NCBI GenBank assembly: GCA_964007475.1
Contig: OZ023273.1
Coordinates: 78,121,830 to 78,185,829, forward strand
DNA from: Hybos culiciformis
Taxonomy: Eukaryota; Arthropoda; Insecta; Diptera; Hybotidae
Direction of reading: 5' to 3'
DNA length: 64,000 nucleotides
The notes under the pieces: model-generated
Told to the model about the DNA's origin: nothing
Database searches by the model: none
Seen by the model: only the letters and a program-made list of their open reading frames with translations
Program-made: the position numbers and the translations under genes
Part shown: one piece after another, positions 22,570 through 35,500 of the stretch
Layout: every line of letters begins with the position of its first letter
Position numbering within the stretch: the first letter of the stretch is position 1

Positions 22570-23400
22570 CCACTGGTTCGCGATCTATGAGCTCGCAAAG
22601 TTGAGAAAGAAAATTTAACATATTTGGTATGAAAAAATCGCCTTTCTACGGTTTTTAGGCTCTAGCTCAAAAACCAAAAAATATTTTATAAAACAATTTT
22701 TTTTTAGATTAAAATTCATAAAATTACGCTTCTTTTGGGATTTAAAAAATTAAAATCGATGCACTGGTTCGCGAGCTATGAGCTCTCAAAATTGAGAAAG
22801 AAAATTTTACATATTTAGTATGAAAAAATTGCCTTTCGACGGTTTTAAGGCTCTAGCTCAAAAACCCAAAAATATTTTATAAAACAATTTTTTTTAGATT
22901 AAAATTCATAAAATTACGCTTCTTTTGGAATTTAAAAAATTAATATCGATCCACTGGTTCGCGATCTATGAGTTCGCAAAGTTGAGAAAGAAAATTTTAC
23001 ATATTTAGTATGTAAAAATCGCCATTCGACAGTTTTTAGGCTCTAGCTCAAAAACCAAAAAATATTTTATAAAACAATTTTTTTTTAGATTAAAATTCAT
23101 AAAATTACGCTTCTTTTGGCATTTAAAAAATTAAAATTGATGCACTGGTTCGCGAGCTATGAGGTCTCAAAATTGAGAAAGAAAATTTTACATATAATTT
23201 TAGTATGAAAAAATCGCCTTTTGACGGTTTTTAGGCTCTAGCTCAAAAATCCAAAAATATTTTATAAAACAATTTTTTTTAGAGTAAAATTCATAAAATA
23301 ACGCTTCTTTTGGCATTTAAAAAATTAATATCGATCCACTGGTTCGCGATCTATGAGCTCTCAAAGTTGAGAAAGAAAATTTTACATATTTAGTATGTAA
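22570..23400 (+). repeat. Paralogous segment matching 29,950-30,780
   Basis: Offset 7,381 bp is shared by AAATTTAACATATTTGG (22611 and 29992), GGTTTTAAGGCTC (22841 and 30222) and the AGAGTAAAATTC variant (near 23281 and 30662). The match fades after about 23,400, where AAAAAATATT meets AAAAGATATT. Confidence 0.65.
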
Positions 23401-23539
23401 AAATCGCCATTCGACGGTTTTTAGGCTCTAGCTCAAAAACCAAAAAATATTTTATAAAACAATTTTTTTTTAGATTAAAATTCATAAAATTACGCTTCTT
23501 TTGGCATTTAAAAAATTAAAATCGATGCACTGGTTCGCG

Positions 23540-24697
23540 AGCTATGAGTTCTCAAAATTGAGAAAGAAAATTTTATATATAATTTTAGTATGAAAAAATC
23601 GCCTTTTGACGGTTTTTAGGCTCTAGCTCAAAAATCCAAAAATATTTTATAAAACAATTTTTTTTAGAGTAAAATTCATAAAATAACGCTTCTTTTGGCA
23701 TTTAAAAAATTAATATCGATCCACTGGTTCGCGATCTATGAGCTCTCAAAATTGAGAAAGAAAATTTTACATATAATTTTAGTATGAAAAAATCGCCTTT
23801 TGACGGTTTTTAGGCTCTAGCTCAAAAACCCAAAAATATTTTATAAAACAATTTTTTTTAGATTAAAATTCATAAAATTACGTTTCTTTTGGCATTTAAA
23901 AAATTAATATCGATCCACTGGTTCGCGATCTATGAGCTCGCAAAGTTGAGAAATAAAATTTTACATATTTAGTATGTAAAAATCGCCATTCGACGGTTTT
24001 TAGGTCCTATCTCAAAAACCAAAAAATATTTTATGAAACAATTTTTTTTTAGATTAAAATTCATAAAATTACGCTTCTTTTGGCATTTAAAAAATTAAAA
24101 TCGATGCACTGGTTCGCGAGCTATGAGGTCTCAAAATTGAGAAAGAAAATTTTATATATAATTTTAGTATGAAAAAATCGCCTTTTGACGGTTTTTAGGC
24201 TCTAGCTCAAAAATCCAAAAATATTTTATAAAACAATTTTTTTTAGAGTAAAATTCATAAAATAACGCTTCTTTTGGCATTTAAAAAATTAATATCGATC
24301 CACTGGTTCGCGATCTATGAGCTCTCAAAATTGAGAAAGAAAATTTTACATATAATTTTAGTATGAAAAAATCGCCTTTTGACGGTTTTTAGGCTCTAGC
24401 TCAAAAACCCAAAAATATTTTATAAAACAATTTTTTTTAGATTAAAATTCATAAAATTACGTTTCTTTTGGCATTTAAAAAATTAATATCGATCCACTGG
24501 TTCGCGATCTATGAGCTCGCAAAGTTGAGAAATAAAATTTTACATATTTAGTATGTAAAAATCGCCATTCGACGGTTTTTAGGTCCTATCTCAAAAACCA
24601 AAAAATATTTTATGAAACAATTTTTTTTTAGATTAAAATTCATAAAATTACGCTTCTTTTGGCATTTAAAAAATTAAAATCGATGCACTGGTTCGCG
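23540..24697 (+). repeat. 579-bp trimer, two tandem copies
   Basis: Copies at about 23,540-24,118 and 24,119-24,697. Shared markers 579 bp apart are TTTATATATAATTTTAG (23572 and 24151), AGAGTAAAATTC, the ACGTTTCTTTTGG variant and AGGTCCTATCTC (24003 and 24582). They differ at the start: GAGTTCTC against GAGGTCTC. Confidence 0.85.
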
Positions 24698-25084
24698 AGC
24701 TATGAGCTCTCAAAATTGAGAAAGAAAATTTTACATATAATTTTAGTATGAAAAAATCGCCTTTTGACGGTTTTTAGGCTGTAGCTCAAAAACCAAATAA
24801 TATTTTATAAAACAATTTTTTTTTAGATTAAAACTCATAAAATTACGCTTCTTTTGGCATTTAAAAAATTAATATCGAGCCACTGGTTCGCGATCTATGA
24901 GTTCGCAAAGTTGAGAAAGAAAATTTTACATATTTAGTATGTAAAAATCGCCATTCGACGGTTTAGGCTCTAGCCCAAAAACCAAAAAATATTTTATAAA
25001 ATAATTTTTTTTTAGATTAAAATTCATAAAATTACGCTTCTTTTGGCATTTAAAAAATTAAAATCGATGCACTGGTTCGGGAGC

Positions 25085-27658
25085 TATGAGGTCTCAAAAT
25101 TGAGAAAGAAAATTTTACATATATATTTAGTATGAAAAAATCGCCTTTCGACGGTTTTTAGGCTCTAGCTCAAAAAAGAAAAACTATTTATAAAACAATT
25201 TTTTTTTAGATTAAAATTCATAAAATTACGCTTCTTTTGGCATTTAAAAAATTAAAATCGACGCACTGGTTCGCGAGGTATGAGCTCCCAAAGTTGAGAA
25301 AGAAACTTTTACATATATATTTAGTATGAAAAAATCGACTTTCGACTGTTTTTTAGTATGGTATGGTTCTTTTGGCATTTAAAAAATTAAAATCGATGCA
25401 CTGGTTCTCGAGCTATGAGCTCTCAAAATTGAGAAAGAAAATTTTACATGTTTAGTATGAAAAAAATCGCCTTTCGAAGGTTTTTAGGCTCTAGCTCAAA
25501 ACCCAAAAAATATTTTATAAAACAATTTTTTTTAGATTAAAATTCATAAAATTACGCTTCTTTTGGCATTTAAAAAATTAATATCGATCCACTGGTCGCG
25601 ATCTATGAGCTCGCAAAGTTGAGAAAGAAAATTTTACATATTTAGTATGTAAAAATCGCCATTCGACGGTTTTTAGGCTCTAGCTCAAAAACCAAAAAAT
25701 ATTTTATAAAACAATTTTTTTTTAGATTAAAATTCATAAAATTACGCTTCTTTTGGCATTTAAAAAATTAAAATCGATGCACTGGTTCGCGAGCTATGAG
25801 GTCTCAAAATTGAGAAAGAAAATTTTACATATAATTTTAGTATGAAAAAATCGCCTTTTGACGGTTTTTAGGCTCTAGCTCAAAAAACCAAAAATATTTT
25901 ATAAAACAATTTTTTTTAGATTAAAACTCATAAAATTACGCTTCTTTTGGCATTTAAAAAATTAATATCGATCCACTGGTTCGCGATCTATGAGTTCGCA
26001 AAGTTGAGAAAGAAAATTTTACATATTTAGTATGTAAAAATCGCCATTCGACGGTTTAGGCTCTAGCTCAAAAACCAAAAAATATTTTATAAAACAATTT
26101 TTTTTTAGATTAAAATTCATAAAATTACGCTTCTTTTGGCATTTAAAAAATTAAAATCGATGCACTGGTTCGCGAGCTATGAGGTCTCAAAATTGAGAAA
26201 GAAAATTTTACATATAATTTTAGTATGAAAAAATCGCCTTTTGACGGTTTTTAGGCTCTAGCTCAAAAATCCAAAAATATTTTATAAAACAATTTTTTTT
26301 AGATTAAAATTCATAAAATTACGCTTCTTTTGGCATTTAAAAAATTAAAATCGATGCACTGGTTCGCGAGCTATGAGCTCTCAAAATTGAGAAAGAAAAT
26401 TTTACATATATATTTAGTATGAAAAAATCGCCTTTCGACGGTTTTTAGGCTCTAGCTCAAAAAAGAAAAACTATTTATAAAACAATTTTTTTTTAGATTA
26501 AAATTCATAAAATTACGCTTCTTTTGGCATTTAAAAAATTAAAATCGACGCACTGGTTCGCGAGGTATGAGCTCCCGAAGTTGAGAAAGAAACTTTTACA
26601 TATATATTTAGTATGAAAAAATCGACTTTCGACTGTTTTTTAGTATGGTATGGTTCTTTTGGCATTTAAAAAATTAAAATCGATGCACTGGTTCTCAAGC
26701 TATGAGCTCTCAAAATTGAGAAAGAAAATTTTACATGTTTAGTATGAAAAAAATCGCCTTTCGAAGGTTTTTAGGCTCTAGCTCAAAACCCAAAAAATAT
26801 TTTATAAAACAATTTTTTTTAGATTAAAATTCATAAAATTACGCTTCTTTTGGCATTTAAAAAATTAATATCGATCCACTGGTTCGCGATGTATGAGCTC
26901 GCAAAGTTGAGAAAGAAAATTTTACATATTTAGTATGTAAAAATCGCCATTCGACGGTTTTTAGGCTCTAGCTCAAAAACCAAAAAATATTTTATAAAAC
27001 AATTTTTTTTTAGATTAAAATTCATAAAATTACGCTTCTTTTGGCATTTAAAAAATTAAAATCGATGCACTGGTTCGCGAGCTATGAGGTCTCAAAATTG
27101 AGAAAGAAAATTTTACATATAATTTTAGTATGAAAAAATCGCCTTTTGACGGTTTTTAGGCTCTAGCTCAAAAAACCAAAAATATTTTATAAAACAATTT
27201 TTTTTAGATTAAAACTCATAAAATTACGCTTCTTTTGGCATTTAAAAAATTAATATCGATCCACTGGTTCGCGATCTATGAGTTCGCAAAGTTGAGAAAG
27301 AAAATTTTACATATTTAGTATGTAAAAATCGCCATTCGACGGTTTAGGCTCTAGCCCAAAAACCAAAAAATATTTTATAAAATAATTTTTTTTTAGATTA
27401 AAATTCATAAAATTACGCTTCTTTTGGCATTTAAAAAATTAAAATCGATGCACTGGTTCGGGAGCTATGAGGTCTAAAAATTGAGAAAGAAAATTTTACA
27501 TATAATTTTAGTATGAAAAAATTGCCTTTTGACGGTTTTTAGGCTCTAGCTCAAAAACCCAAAATTATTTTATATAACAATTTTTTTTAGATTAAAATTT
27601 ATAAAATTACGCTTCTTTTGGCATTTAAAAAATTAATATCGATCCACTGGTTCGCGAT
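25085..27658 (+). repeat. 1,287-bp higher-order unit, two tandem copies
   Basis: The units (about 25,085-26,371 and 26,372-27,658) each hold six normal monomers plus one 135-bp truncated monomer (6 x 192 + 135 = 1,287). Markers at 1,287-bp spacing include AAAAAAGAAAAACTATTTAT, AATCGACGCACTGG (25259 and 26546 at the CGACG) and AGTATGGTATGGTTC. The pair is present again at 32,594-35,167. Confidence 0.88.
25266..25400 (+). repeat. 135-bp truncated monomer (type example)
   Basis: Core to core (CTGGTTCGCGAGGTATG at 25266 to CTGGTTCTCGAG at 25401) is 135 bp. CGACTGTTTTTTAGTATGG runs into TATGGTTCTTTTGGC, skipping the CTCTAGCTC box, T tract and ATTCATAAAATTACG. Identical forms start near 26,555, 31,680, 32,775, 34,062, 50,697, 55,511 and 63,853. 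The same extra TAGTATGGTATGG at the joint shows a single origin followed by co-amplification within higher-order units. Confidence 0.88.
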
Positions 27659-28645
27659 CTATGAGCTCTCAAAGTTGAGAAAGAAAATTTTACATATTTA
27701 GTATGTAAAAATCGCCATTCGACGGTTTTTAGGCTCTAGCTCAAAAACCAAAACATATTTTATAAAACAATTTTTTTTTAGATTAAAACTCATAAAATTA
27801 CGCTTCTTTTGGCATTTAAAAAATTAAAATCGATGCACTGGTTCGCGAGCTATGAGCTCTCAAAATTGAGAAAGAAAATTTTACATATAATTTTAGTATG
27901 AAAAAATCGCCTTTTGACGGTTTTTAGGCTCTAGCTCAAAAACCCAAAAATATTTTATAAAACAATTTTTTTTAGATTAAAATTCATAAAATTACGTTTC
28001 TTTTGGCATTTAAAAAATTAATATCGATCCACTGGTTCGCGATCTATGAGCTCGCAAAGTTGAGAAATAAAATTTTACATATTTAGTATGTAAAAATCGC
28101 CATTCGACGGTTTTTAGGTCCTATCTCAAAAACCAAAAAATATTTTATGAAACAATTTTTTTTTAGATTAAAATTCATAAAATTACGCTTCTTTTGGCAT
28201 TTAAAAAATTAAAATCGATGCACTGGTTCGCGAGCTATGAGCTCTCAAAATTGAGAAAGAAAATTTTACATATATATTTAGTATGAAAAAATCGCCTTTC
28301 GACGGTTTTTAGGCTCTAGCTCAAAAAAGAAAAAATATTTATAAAACAATTTTTTTTTAGATTAAAATTCATAAAATTACGCTTCTTTTGGCATTTAAAA
28401 AATTAAAATCGATGCACTGGTTCGCGAGCTATGAGCTCTCAAAATTGAGAAAGAAAATTTTACATATAATTTTAGTATGAAAAAAATCGCCTTTTGACGG
28501 TTTTTAGGCTCTAGCTCAAAAACCCAAAAATATTTTATAAAACAATTTTTTTTAGATTAAAATTCATAAAATTACGCTTCCCTTGGCATTTAAAAAATTA
28601 ATATCGATCCACTGGTTCGCGATCTATGAGCTCTCAAAGTTGAGA

Positions 28646-29041
28646 GATTTTCTTTCTCAACTTTGAGAGCTCATAGATCGCGAACCAGTGGATCGATATT
28701 AATTTTTTAAATGCCAAAAGAAGCGTTATTTTATGAATTTTAATCTAAAAAAAATTGTTTTATAAAATATTTTTGGATTTTTGAGCTAGAGCCTAAAAAC
28801 CGTCAAAAGGCGATTTTTTCATACTAAAATTATATGTAAAATTTTCTTTCTCAATTTTGAGAGCTCATAGCTCGCGAACCAGTTCATCGATTTTAATTTT
28901 TTAAATGCCAAAAGAAGCGTAATTTTATGAGTTTTAATCTAAAAAAAAAATTGTTTTATAAAATATTTTTTGGTTTTTGAGCTAGAGCCTAAAAACCGTC
29001 GAATGGCGATTTTTACATACTAAATATGTAAAATTTTCTTT
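28646..29041 (-). repeat. Inverted satellite dimer (the only minus-strand monomers)
   Basis: At 28,645 the plus-strand sequence CTCAAAGTTGAGA is followed by GATTTTCTTTCTCAACTTTG and then two monomers in reverse complement, ending AAATTTTCTT at about 29,041. The array then resumes on the plus strand with TTTTTAGTATG. Reversed, the segment matches 36,154-36,546 and its paralogue near 39,620-40,020, including the rare AATCGATGAACTGG and CAAAAATCCAAAAAT variants. It is therefore an inversion in place of that dimer, not a foreign insertion. The following dimer (equivalent to about 36,547-36,941) is missing. Together with the preceding plus-strand monomers it makes inverted arms of nearly 400 bp with almost no spacer. 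Confidence 0.93.
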
Positions 29042-29840
29042 TTTTAGTATGAAAAAATCGCCTTTTGACGGTTTTTAGGCTCTAGCTCAAAAACCCAAAA
29101 ATATTTTATAAAACAATTTTTTTTAGATTAAAATTCCTAAAATAACGCTTCTTTTGGCATTTAAAAAATTAATATCGATCCACTGGTTCGCGATCTATGA
29201 GCTCGCAAAGTTGAGAAAGAAAATTTAACATATTTGGTATGAAAAAATCGCCTTTCTACGGTTTTTAGGCTCTAGCTCAAAAACCAAAAAATATTTTATA
29301 AAACAATTTTTTTTTAGATTAAAATTCATAAAATTACGCTTCTTTTGGCATTTAAAAAATTAAAATCGATGCACTGGTTCGCGAGCTATGAGCTCTCAAA
29401 ATTGAGAAAGAAAATTTTACATATAATTTTAGTATGAAAAAATCGCCTTTTGACGGTTTTTAGGCTCTAGCTCGAAAATCCAAAAATATTTTATAAAACA
29501 ATTTTTTTTTAGATTAAAACTCATAAAATTACGCTTCTTTTGGCATTTAAAAAATTAAAATCGATGCACTGGTTCGCGATCTATGAGCTCTCAAAGTTGA
29601 GAAAGAAAATTTTACATATTTAGTATGTAAAAATCGCCATTCGACGGTTTTTAGGCTCTAGCTCTAAAACCAAAAGATATTTTATAAAACAATTTTTTTT
29701 CAGATTAAAACTCATAAAATTACGCTTCTTTTGGCATTTAAAAAATTAAAATCGATGCACTGGTTCGCGAGCTATGAGCTCTCAAAATTGAGAAAGAAAA
29801 TTTTACATATAATTTTAGTATGAAAAAATCGCCTTTTGAC

Positions 29841-32588
29841 GGTTTTTAGGCTCTAGCTCAAAAAACCAAAAATATTTTATAAAACAATTTTTTTTAGATT
29901 AAAACTCATAAAATTACGCTTCTTTTGGCATTTAAAAAATTAATATCGATCCACTGGTTCGCGATCTATGAGCTCGCAAAGTTGAGAAAGAAAATTTAAC
30001 ATATTTGGTATGAAAAAATCGCCTTTCTACGGTTTTTAGGCTCTAGCTCAAAAACCAAAAAATATTTTATAAAACAATTTTTTTTTAGATTAAAATTCAT
30101 AAAATTACGCTTCTTTTGGGATTTAAAAAATTAAAATCGATGCACTGGTTCGCGAGCTATGAGCTCTCAAAATTGAGAAAGAAAATTTTACATATTTAGT
30201 ATGAAAAAATTGCCTTTCTACGGTTTTAAGGCTCTAGCTCAAAAACCCAAAAATATTTTATAAAACAATTTTTTTTAGATTAAAATTCATAAAATTACGC
30301 TTCTTTTGGAATTTAAAAAATTAATATCGATCCACTGGTTCGCGATCTATGAGTTCGCAAAGTTGAGAAAGAAAATTTTACATATTTAGTATGTAAAAAT
30401 CGCCATTCGACAGTTTTTAGGCTCTAGCTCAAAAACCAAAAAATATTTTATAAAACAATTTTTTTTTAGATTAAAATTCATAAAATTACGCTTCTTTTGG
30501 CATTTAAAAAATTAAAATCGATGCACTGGTTCGCGAGCTATGAGGTCTCAAAATTGAGAAAGAAAATTTTACATATAATTTTAGTATGAAAAAATCGCCT
30601 TTTGACGGTTTTTAGGCTCTAGCTCAAAAATCCAAAAATATTTTATAAAACAATTTTTTTTAGAGTAAAATTCATAAAATAACGCTTCTTTTGGCATTTA
30701 AAAAATTAATATCGATCCACTGGTTCGCGATCTATGAGCTCTCAAAGTTGAGAAAGAAAATTTTACATATTTAGTATGTAAAAATCGCCATTCGACGGTT
30801 TTTAGGCTCTAGCTCAAAAACCAAAAGATATTTTATAAAACAATTTTTTTTAGATTAAAACTCATAAAATTACGCTTCTTTTGGCATTTAAAAAATTAAA
30901 ATCGATGCACAGGTTCGCGAGCTATGAGCTCTCAAAATTGAGAAAGAAAATTTTACATATAATTTTAGTATGAAAAAATCGCCTTTTGACGGTTTTTAGG
31001 CTCTAGCTCAAAAACCCAAAAATATTTTATAAAACAATTTTTTTTAGATTAAAATTCATAAAATTACGTTTCTTTTGGCATTTAAAAAATTAATATCGAT
31101 CCACTGGTTCGCGATCTATGAGCTCGCAAAGTTGAGAAATAAAATTTTACATATTTAGTATGTAAAAATCGCCATTCGACGGTTTTTAGGTCCTATCTCA
31201 AAAACCAAAAAATATTTTATGAAACAATTTTTTTTTAGATTAAAGTTCATAAAATTACGCTTCTTTTGGCATTTAAAAAATTAAAATCGATGCACTGGTT
31301 CGCGAGCTATGAGCTCTCAAAATTGAGAAAGAAAATTTTACATATAATTTTAGTATGAAAAAATCGCCTTTTGACGGTTTTTAGGCTCTAGCTCAAAAAC
31401 CCAAAAATATTTTATAAAACAATTTTTTTTAGATTAAAATTCATAAAATTACGCTTCTTTAGGCATTTAAAAAATTAATATCGATCCACTGGTTTGCGAT
31501 CTATAAGCTCTCAAAGTTGAGAAAGAAAATTTTACATATTTAGTATGTAAAAATCGCCATTCGACGGTTTTTAGGCTCTAGCTCAAAAACCAAAAAATAT
31601 TTTATAAAACAATTTTTTTTAGATTAAAATTCATAAAATTACGCTTCTTTTGGCATTTAAAAAATTAAAATCGATGCACTGGTTCGCGAGGTATGAGCTC
31701 CCAAAGTTGAGAAAGAAACTTTTACATATATATTTAGTATGAAAAAATCGACTTTCGACTGTTTTTTAGTATGGTATGGTTCTTTTGGCATTTAAAAAAT
31801 TAAAATCGATGCACTGGTTCTCGAGCTATGAGCTCTCAAAATTGAGAAAGAAAATTTTACATGTTTAGTATGAAAAAAATCGCCTTTCGAAGGTTTTTAG
31901 GCTCTAGCTCAAAACCCAAAAAATATTTTATAAAACAATTTTTTTTAGATTAAAATTCATAAAATTACGCTTCTTTTGGCATTTAAAAAATTAATATCGA
32001 TCCACTGGTTCGCGATCTATGAGCTCGCAAAGTTGAGAAAGAAAATTTTACATATTTAGTATGTAAAAATCGCCATTCGACGGTTTTTAGGCTCTAGCTC
32101 AAAAACCAAAAAATATTTTATAAAACAATTTTTTTTTAGATTAAAATTCATAAAATTACGCTTCTTTTGGCATTTAAAAAATTAAAATCGATGCACTGGT
32201 TCGCGAGCTATGAGGTCTCAAAATTGAGAAAGAAAATTTTACATATAATTTTAGTATGAAAAAATCGCCTTTTGACGGTTTTTAGGCTCTAGCTCAAAAA
32301 ACCAAAAATATTTTATAAAACAATTTTTTTTAGATTAAAACTCATAAAATTACGCTTCTTTTGGCATTTAAAAAATTAATATCGATCCACTGGTTCGCGA
32401 TCTATGAGTTCGCAAAGTTGAGAAAGAAAATTTTACATATTTAGTATGTAAAAATCGCCATTCGACGGTTTTTAGGCTCTAGCTCAAAAACCAAAAAATA
32501 TTTTATAAAACAATTTTTTTTTAGATTAAAATTCATAAAATTACGCTTCTTTTGGCATTTAAAAAATTAAAATCGATGCACTGGTTCG
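29841..32588 (+). repeat. Mixed A-B dimers between 7.5-kb copies
   Basis: Ordinary dimers, with parts matching elsewhere: 29,950-30,780 matches 22,570-23,400, and about 30,350-30,780 resembles 38,250-38,680. One 135-bp truncated monomer starts near 31,680. No gene is visible. Confidence 0.7.
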
Positions 32589-35500
32589 CGAGCTATGAGG
32601 TCTCAAAATTGAGAAAGAAAATTTTACATATATATTTAGTATGAAAAAATCGCCTTTCGACGGTTTTTAGGCTCTAGCTCAAAAAAGAAAAACTATTTAT
32701 AAAACAATTTTTTTTTAGATTAAAATTCATAAAATTACGCTTCTTTTGGCATTTAAAAAATTAAAATCGACGCACTGGTTCGCGAGGTATGAGCTCCCAA
32801 AGTTGAGAAAGAAACTTTTACATATATATTTAGTATGAAAAAATCGACTTTCGACTGTTTTTTAGTATGGTATGGTTCTTTTGGCATTTAAAAAATTAAA
32901 ATCGATGCACTGGTTCTCGAGCTATGAGCTCTCAAAATTGAGAAAGAAAATTTTACATGTTTAGTATGAAAAAAATCGCCTTTCGAAGGTTTTTAGGCTC
33001 TAGCTCAAAACCCAAAAAATATTTTATAAAACAATTTTTTTTAGATTAAAATTCATAAAATTACGCTTCTTTTGGCATTTAAAAAATTAATATCGATCCA
33101 CTGGTCGCGATCTATGAGCTCGCAAAGTTGAGAAAGAAAATTTTACATATTTAGTATGTAAAAATCGCCATTCGACGGTTTTTAGGCTCTAGCTCAAAAA
33201 CCAAAAAATATTTTATAAAACAATTTTTTTTTAGATTAAAATTCATAAAATTACGCTTCTTTTGGCATTTAAAAAATTAAAATCGATGCACTGGTTCGCG
33301 AGCTATGAGGTCTCAAAATTGAGAAAGAAAATTTTACATATAATTTTAGTATGAAAAAATCGCCTTTTGACGGTTTTTAGGCTCTAGCTCAAAAAACCAA
33401 AAATATTTTATAAAACAATTTTTTTTAGATTAAAACTCATAAAATTACGCTTCTTTTGGCATTTAAAAAATTAATATCGATCCACTGGTTCGCGATCTAT
33501 GAGTTCGCAAAGTTGAGAAAGAAAATTTTACATATTTAGTATGTAAAAATCGCCATTCGACGGTTTAGGCTCTAGCTCAAAAACCAAAAAATATTTTATA
33601 AAACAATTTTTTTTTAGATTAAAATTCATAAAATTACGCTTCTTTTGGCATTTAAAAAATTAAAATCGATGCACTGGTTCGCGAGCTATGAGGTCTCAAA
33701 ATTGAGAAAGAAAATTTTACATATAATTTTAGTATGAAAAAATCGCCTTTTGACGGTTTTTAGGCTCTAGCTCAAAAATCCAAAAATATTTTATAAAACA
33801 ATTTTTTTTAGATTAAAATTCATAAAATTACGCTTCTTTTGGCATTTAAAAAATTAAAATCGATGCACTGGTTCGCGAGCTATGAGCTCTCAAAGTTGAG
33901 AAAGAAAATTTTACATATATATTTAGTATGAAAAAATCGCCTTTCGACGGTTTTTAGGCTCTAGCTCAAAAAAGAAAAACTATTTATAAAACAATTTTTT
34001 TTTAGATTAAAATTCATAAAATTACGCTTCTTTTGGCATTTAAAAAATTAAAATCGACGCACTGGTTCGCGAGGTATGAGCTCCCAAAGTTGAGAAAGAA
34101 ACTTTTACATATATATTTAGTATGAAAAAATCGACTTTCGACTGTTTTTTAGTATGGTATGGTTCTTTTGGCATTTAAAAAATTAAAATCGATGCACTGG
34201 TTCTCGAGCTATGAGCTCTCAAAATTGAGAAAGAAAATTTTACATGTTTAGTATGAAAAAAATCGCCTTTCGAAGGTTTTTAGGCTCTAGCTCAAAACCC
34301 AAAAAATATTTTATAAAACAATTTTTTTTAGATTAAAATTCATAAAATTACGCTTCTTTTGGCATTTAAAAAATTAATATCGATCCACTGGTTCGCGATG
34401 TATGAGCTCGCAAAGTTGAGAAAGAAAATTTTACATATTTAGTATGTAAAAATCGCCATTCGACGGTTTTTAGGCTCTAGCTCAAAAACCAAAAAATATT
34501 TTATAAAACAATTTTTTTTTAGATTAAAATTCATAAAATTACGCTTCTTTTGGCATTTAAAAAATTAAAATCGATGCACTGGTTCGCGAGCTATGAGGTC
34601 TCAAAATTGAGAAAGAAAATTTTACATATAATTTTAGTATGAAAAAATCGCCTTTTGACGGTTTTTAGGCTCTAGCTCAAAAAACCAAAAATATTTTATA
34701 AAACAATTTTTTTTAGATTAAAACTCATAAAATTACGCTTCTTTTGGCATTTAAAAAATTAATATCGATCCACTGGTTCGCGATCTATGAGTTCGCAAAG
34801 TTGAGAAAGAAAATTTTACATATTTAGTATGTAAAAATCGCCATTCGACGGTTTAGGCTCTAGCCCAAAAACCAAAAAATATTTTATAAAACAATTTTTT
34901 TTTAGATTAAAATTCATAAAATTACGCTTCTTTTGGCATTTAAAAAATTAAAATCGATGCACTGGTTCGCGAGCTATGAGGTCTCAAAATTGAGAAAGAA
35001 AATTTTACATATAATTTTAGTATGAAAAAATCGCCTTTTGACGGTTTTTAGGCTCTAGCTCAAAAACCCAAAATTATTTTATATAACAATTTTTTTTAGA
35101 TTAAAATTTATAAAATTACGCTTCTTTTGGCATTTAAAAAATTAATATCGATCCACTGGTTCGCGATCTATGAGCTCTCAAAGTTGAGAAAGAAAATTTT
35201 ACATATTTAGTATGTAAAAATCGCCATTCGACGGTTTTTAGGCTCTAGCTCAAAAACCAAAACATATTTTATAAAACAATTTTTTTTTAGATTAAAACTC
35301 ATAAAATTACGCTTCTTTTGGCATTTAAAAAATTAAAATCGATGCACTGGTTCGCGAGCTATGAGCTCTCAAAATTGAGAAAGAAAATTTTACATATAAT
35401 TTTAGTATGAAAAAATCGCCTTTTGACGGTTTTTAGGCTCTAGCTCAAAAACCCAAAAATATTTTATAAAACAATTTTTTTTAGATTAAAATTCATAAAA

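Larger units (their letters stand above)
25080..29840 (+). repeat. 7.5-kb segmental duplication, copy 1
   Basis: Matches 32,589-37,740. The offset is 7,509 bp from 25,259 to about 28,480, becomes 7,508 after a one-base insertion at about 28,481, and is 7,900 bp after the inverted segment (AAATTCCTAAAATAACG at 29131 and 37031). The 391-bp step shows that copy 1 lost two monomers next to the inversion, or copy 2 gained them. The match ends near 29,840. Confidence 0.85.

Noticed and set aside
28646..29041. Foreign insertion or a second mobile element
   Set aside because: The reverse complement is ordinary A-B dimer satellite that matches 36,154-36,546, so it is an inversion.
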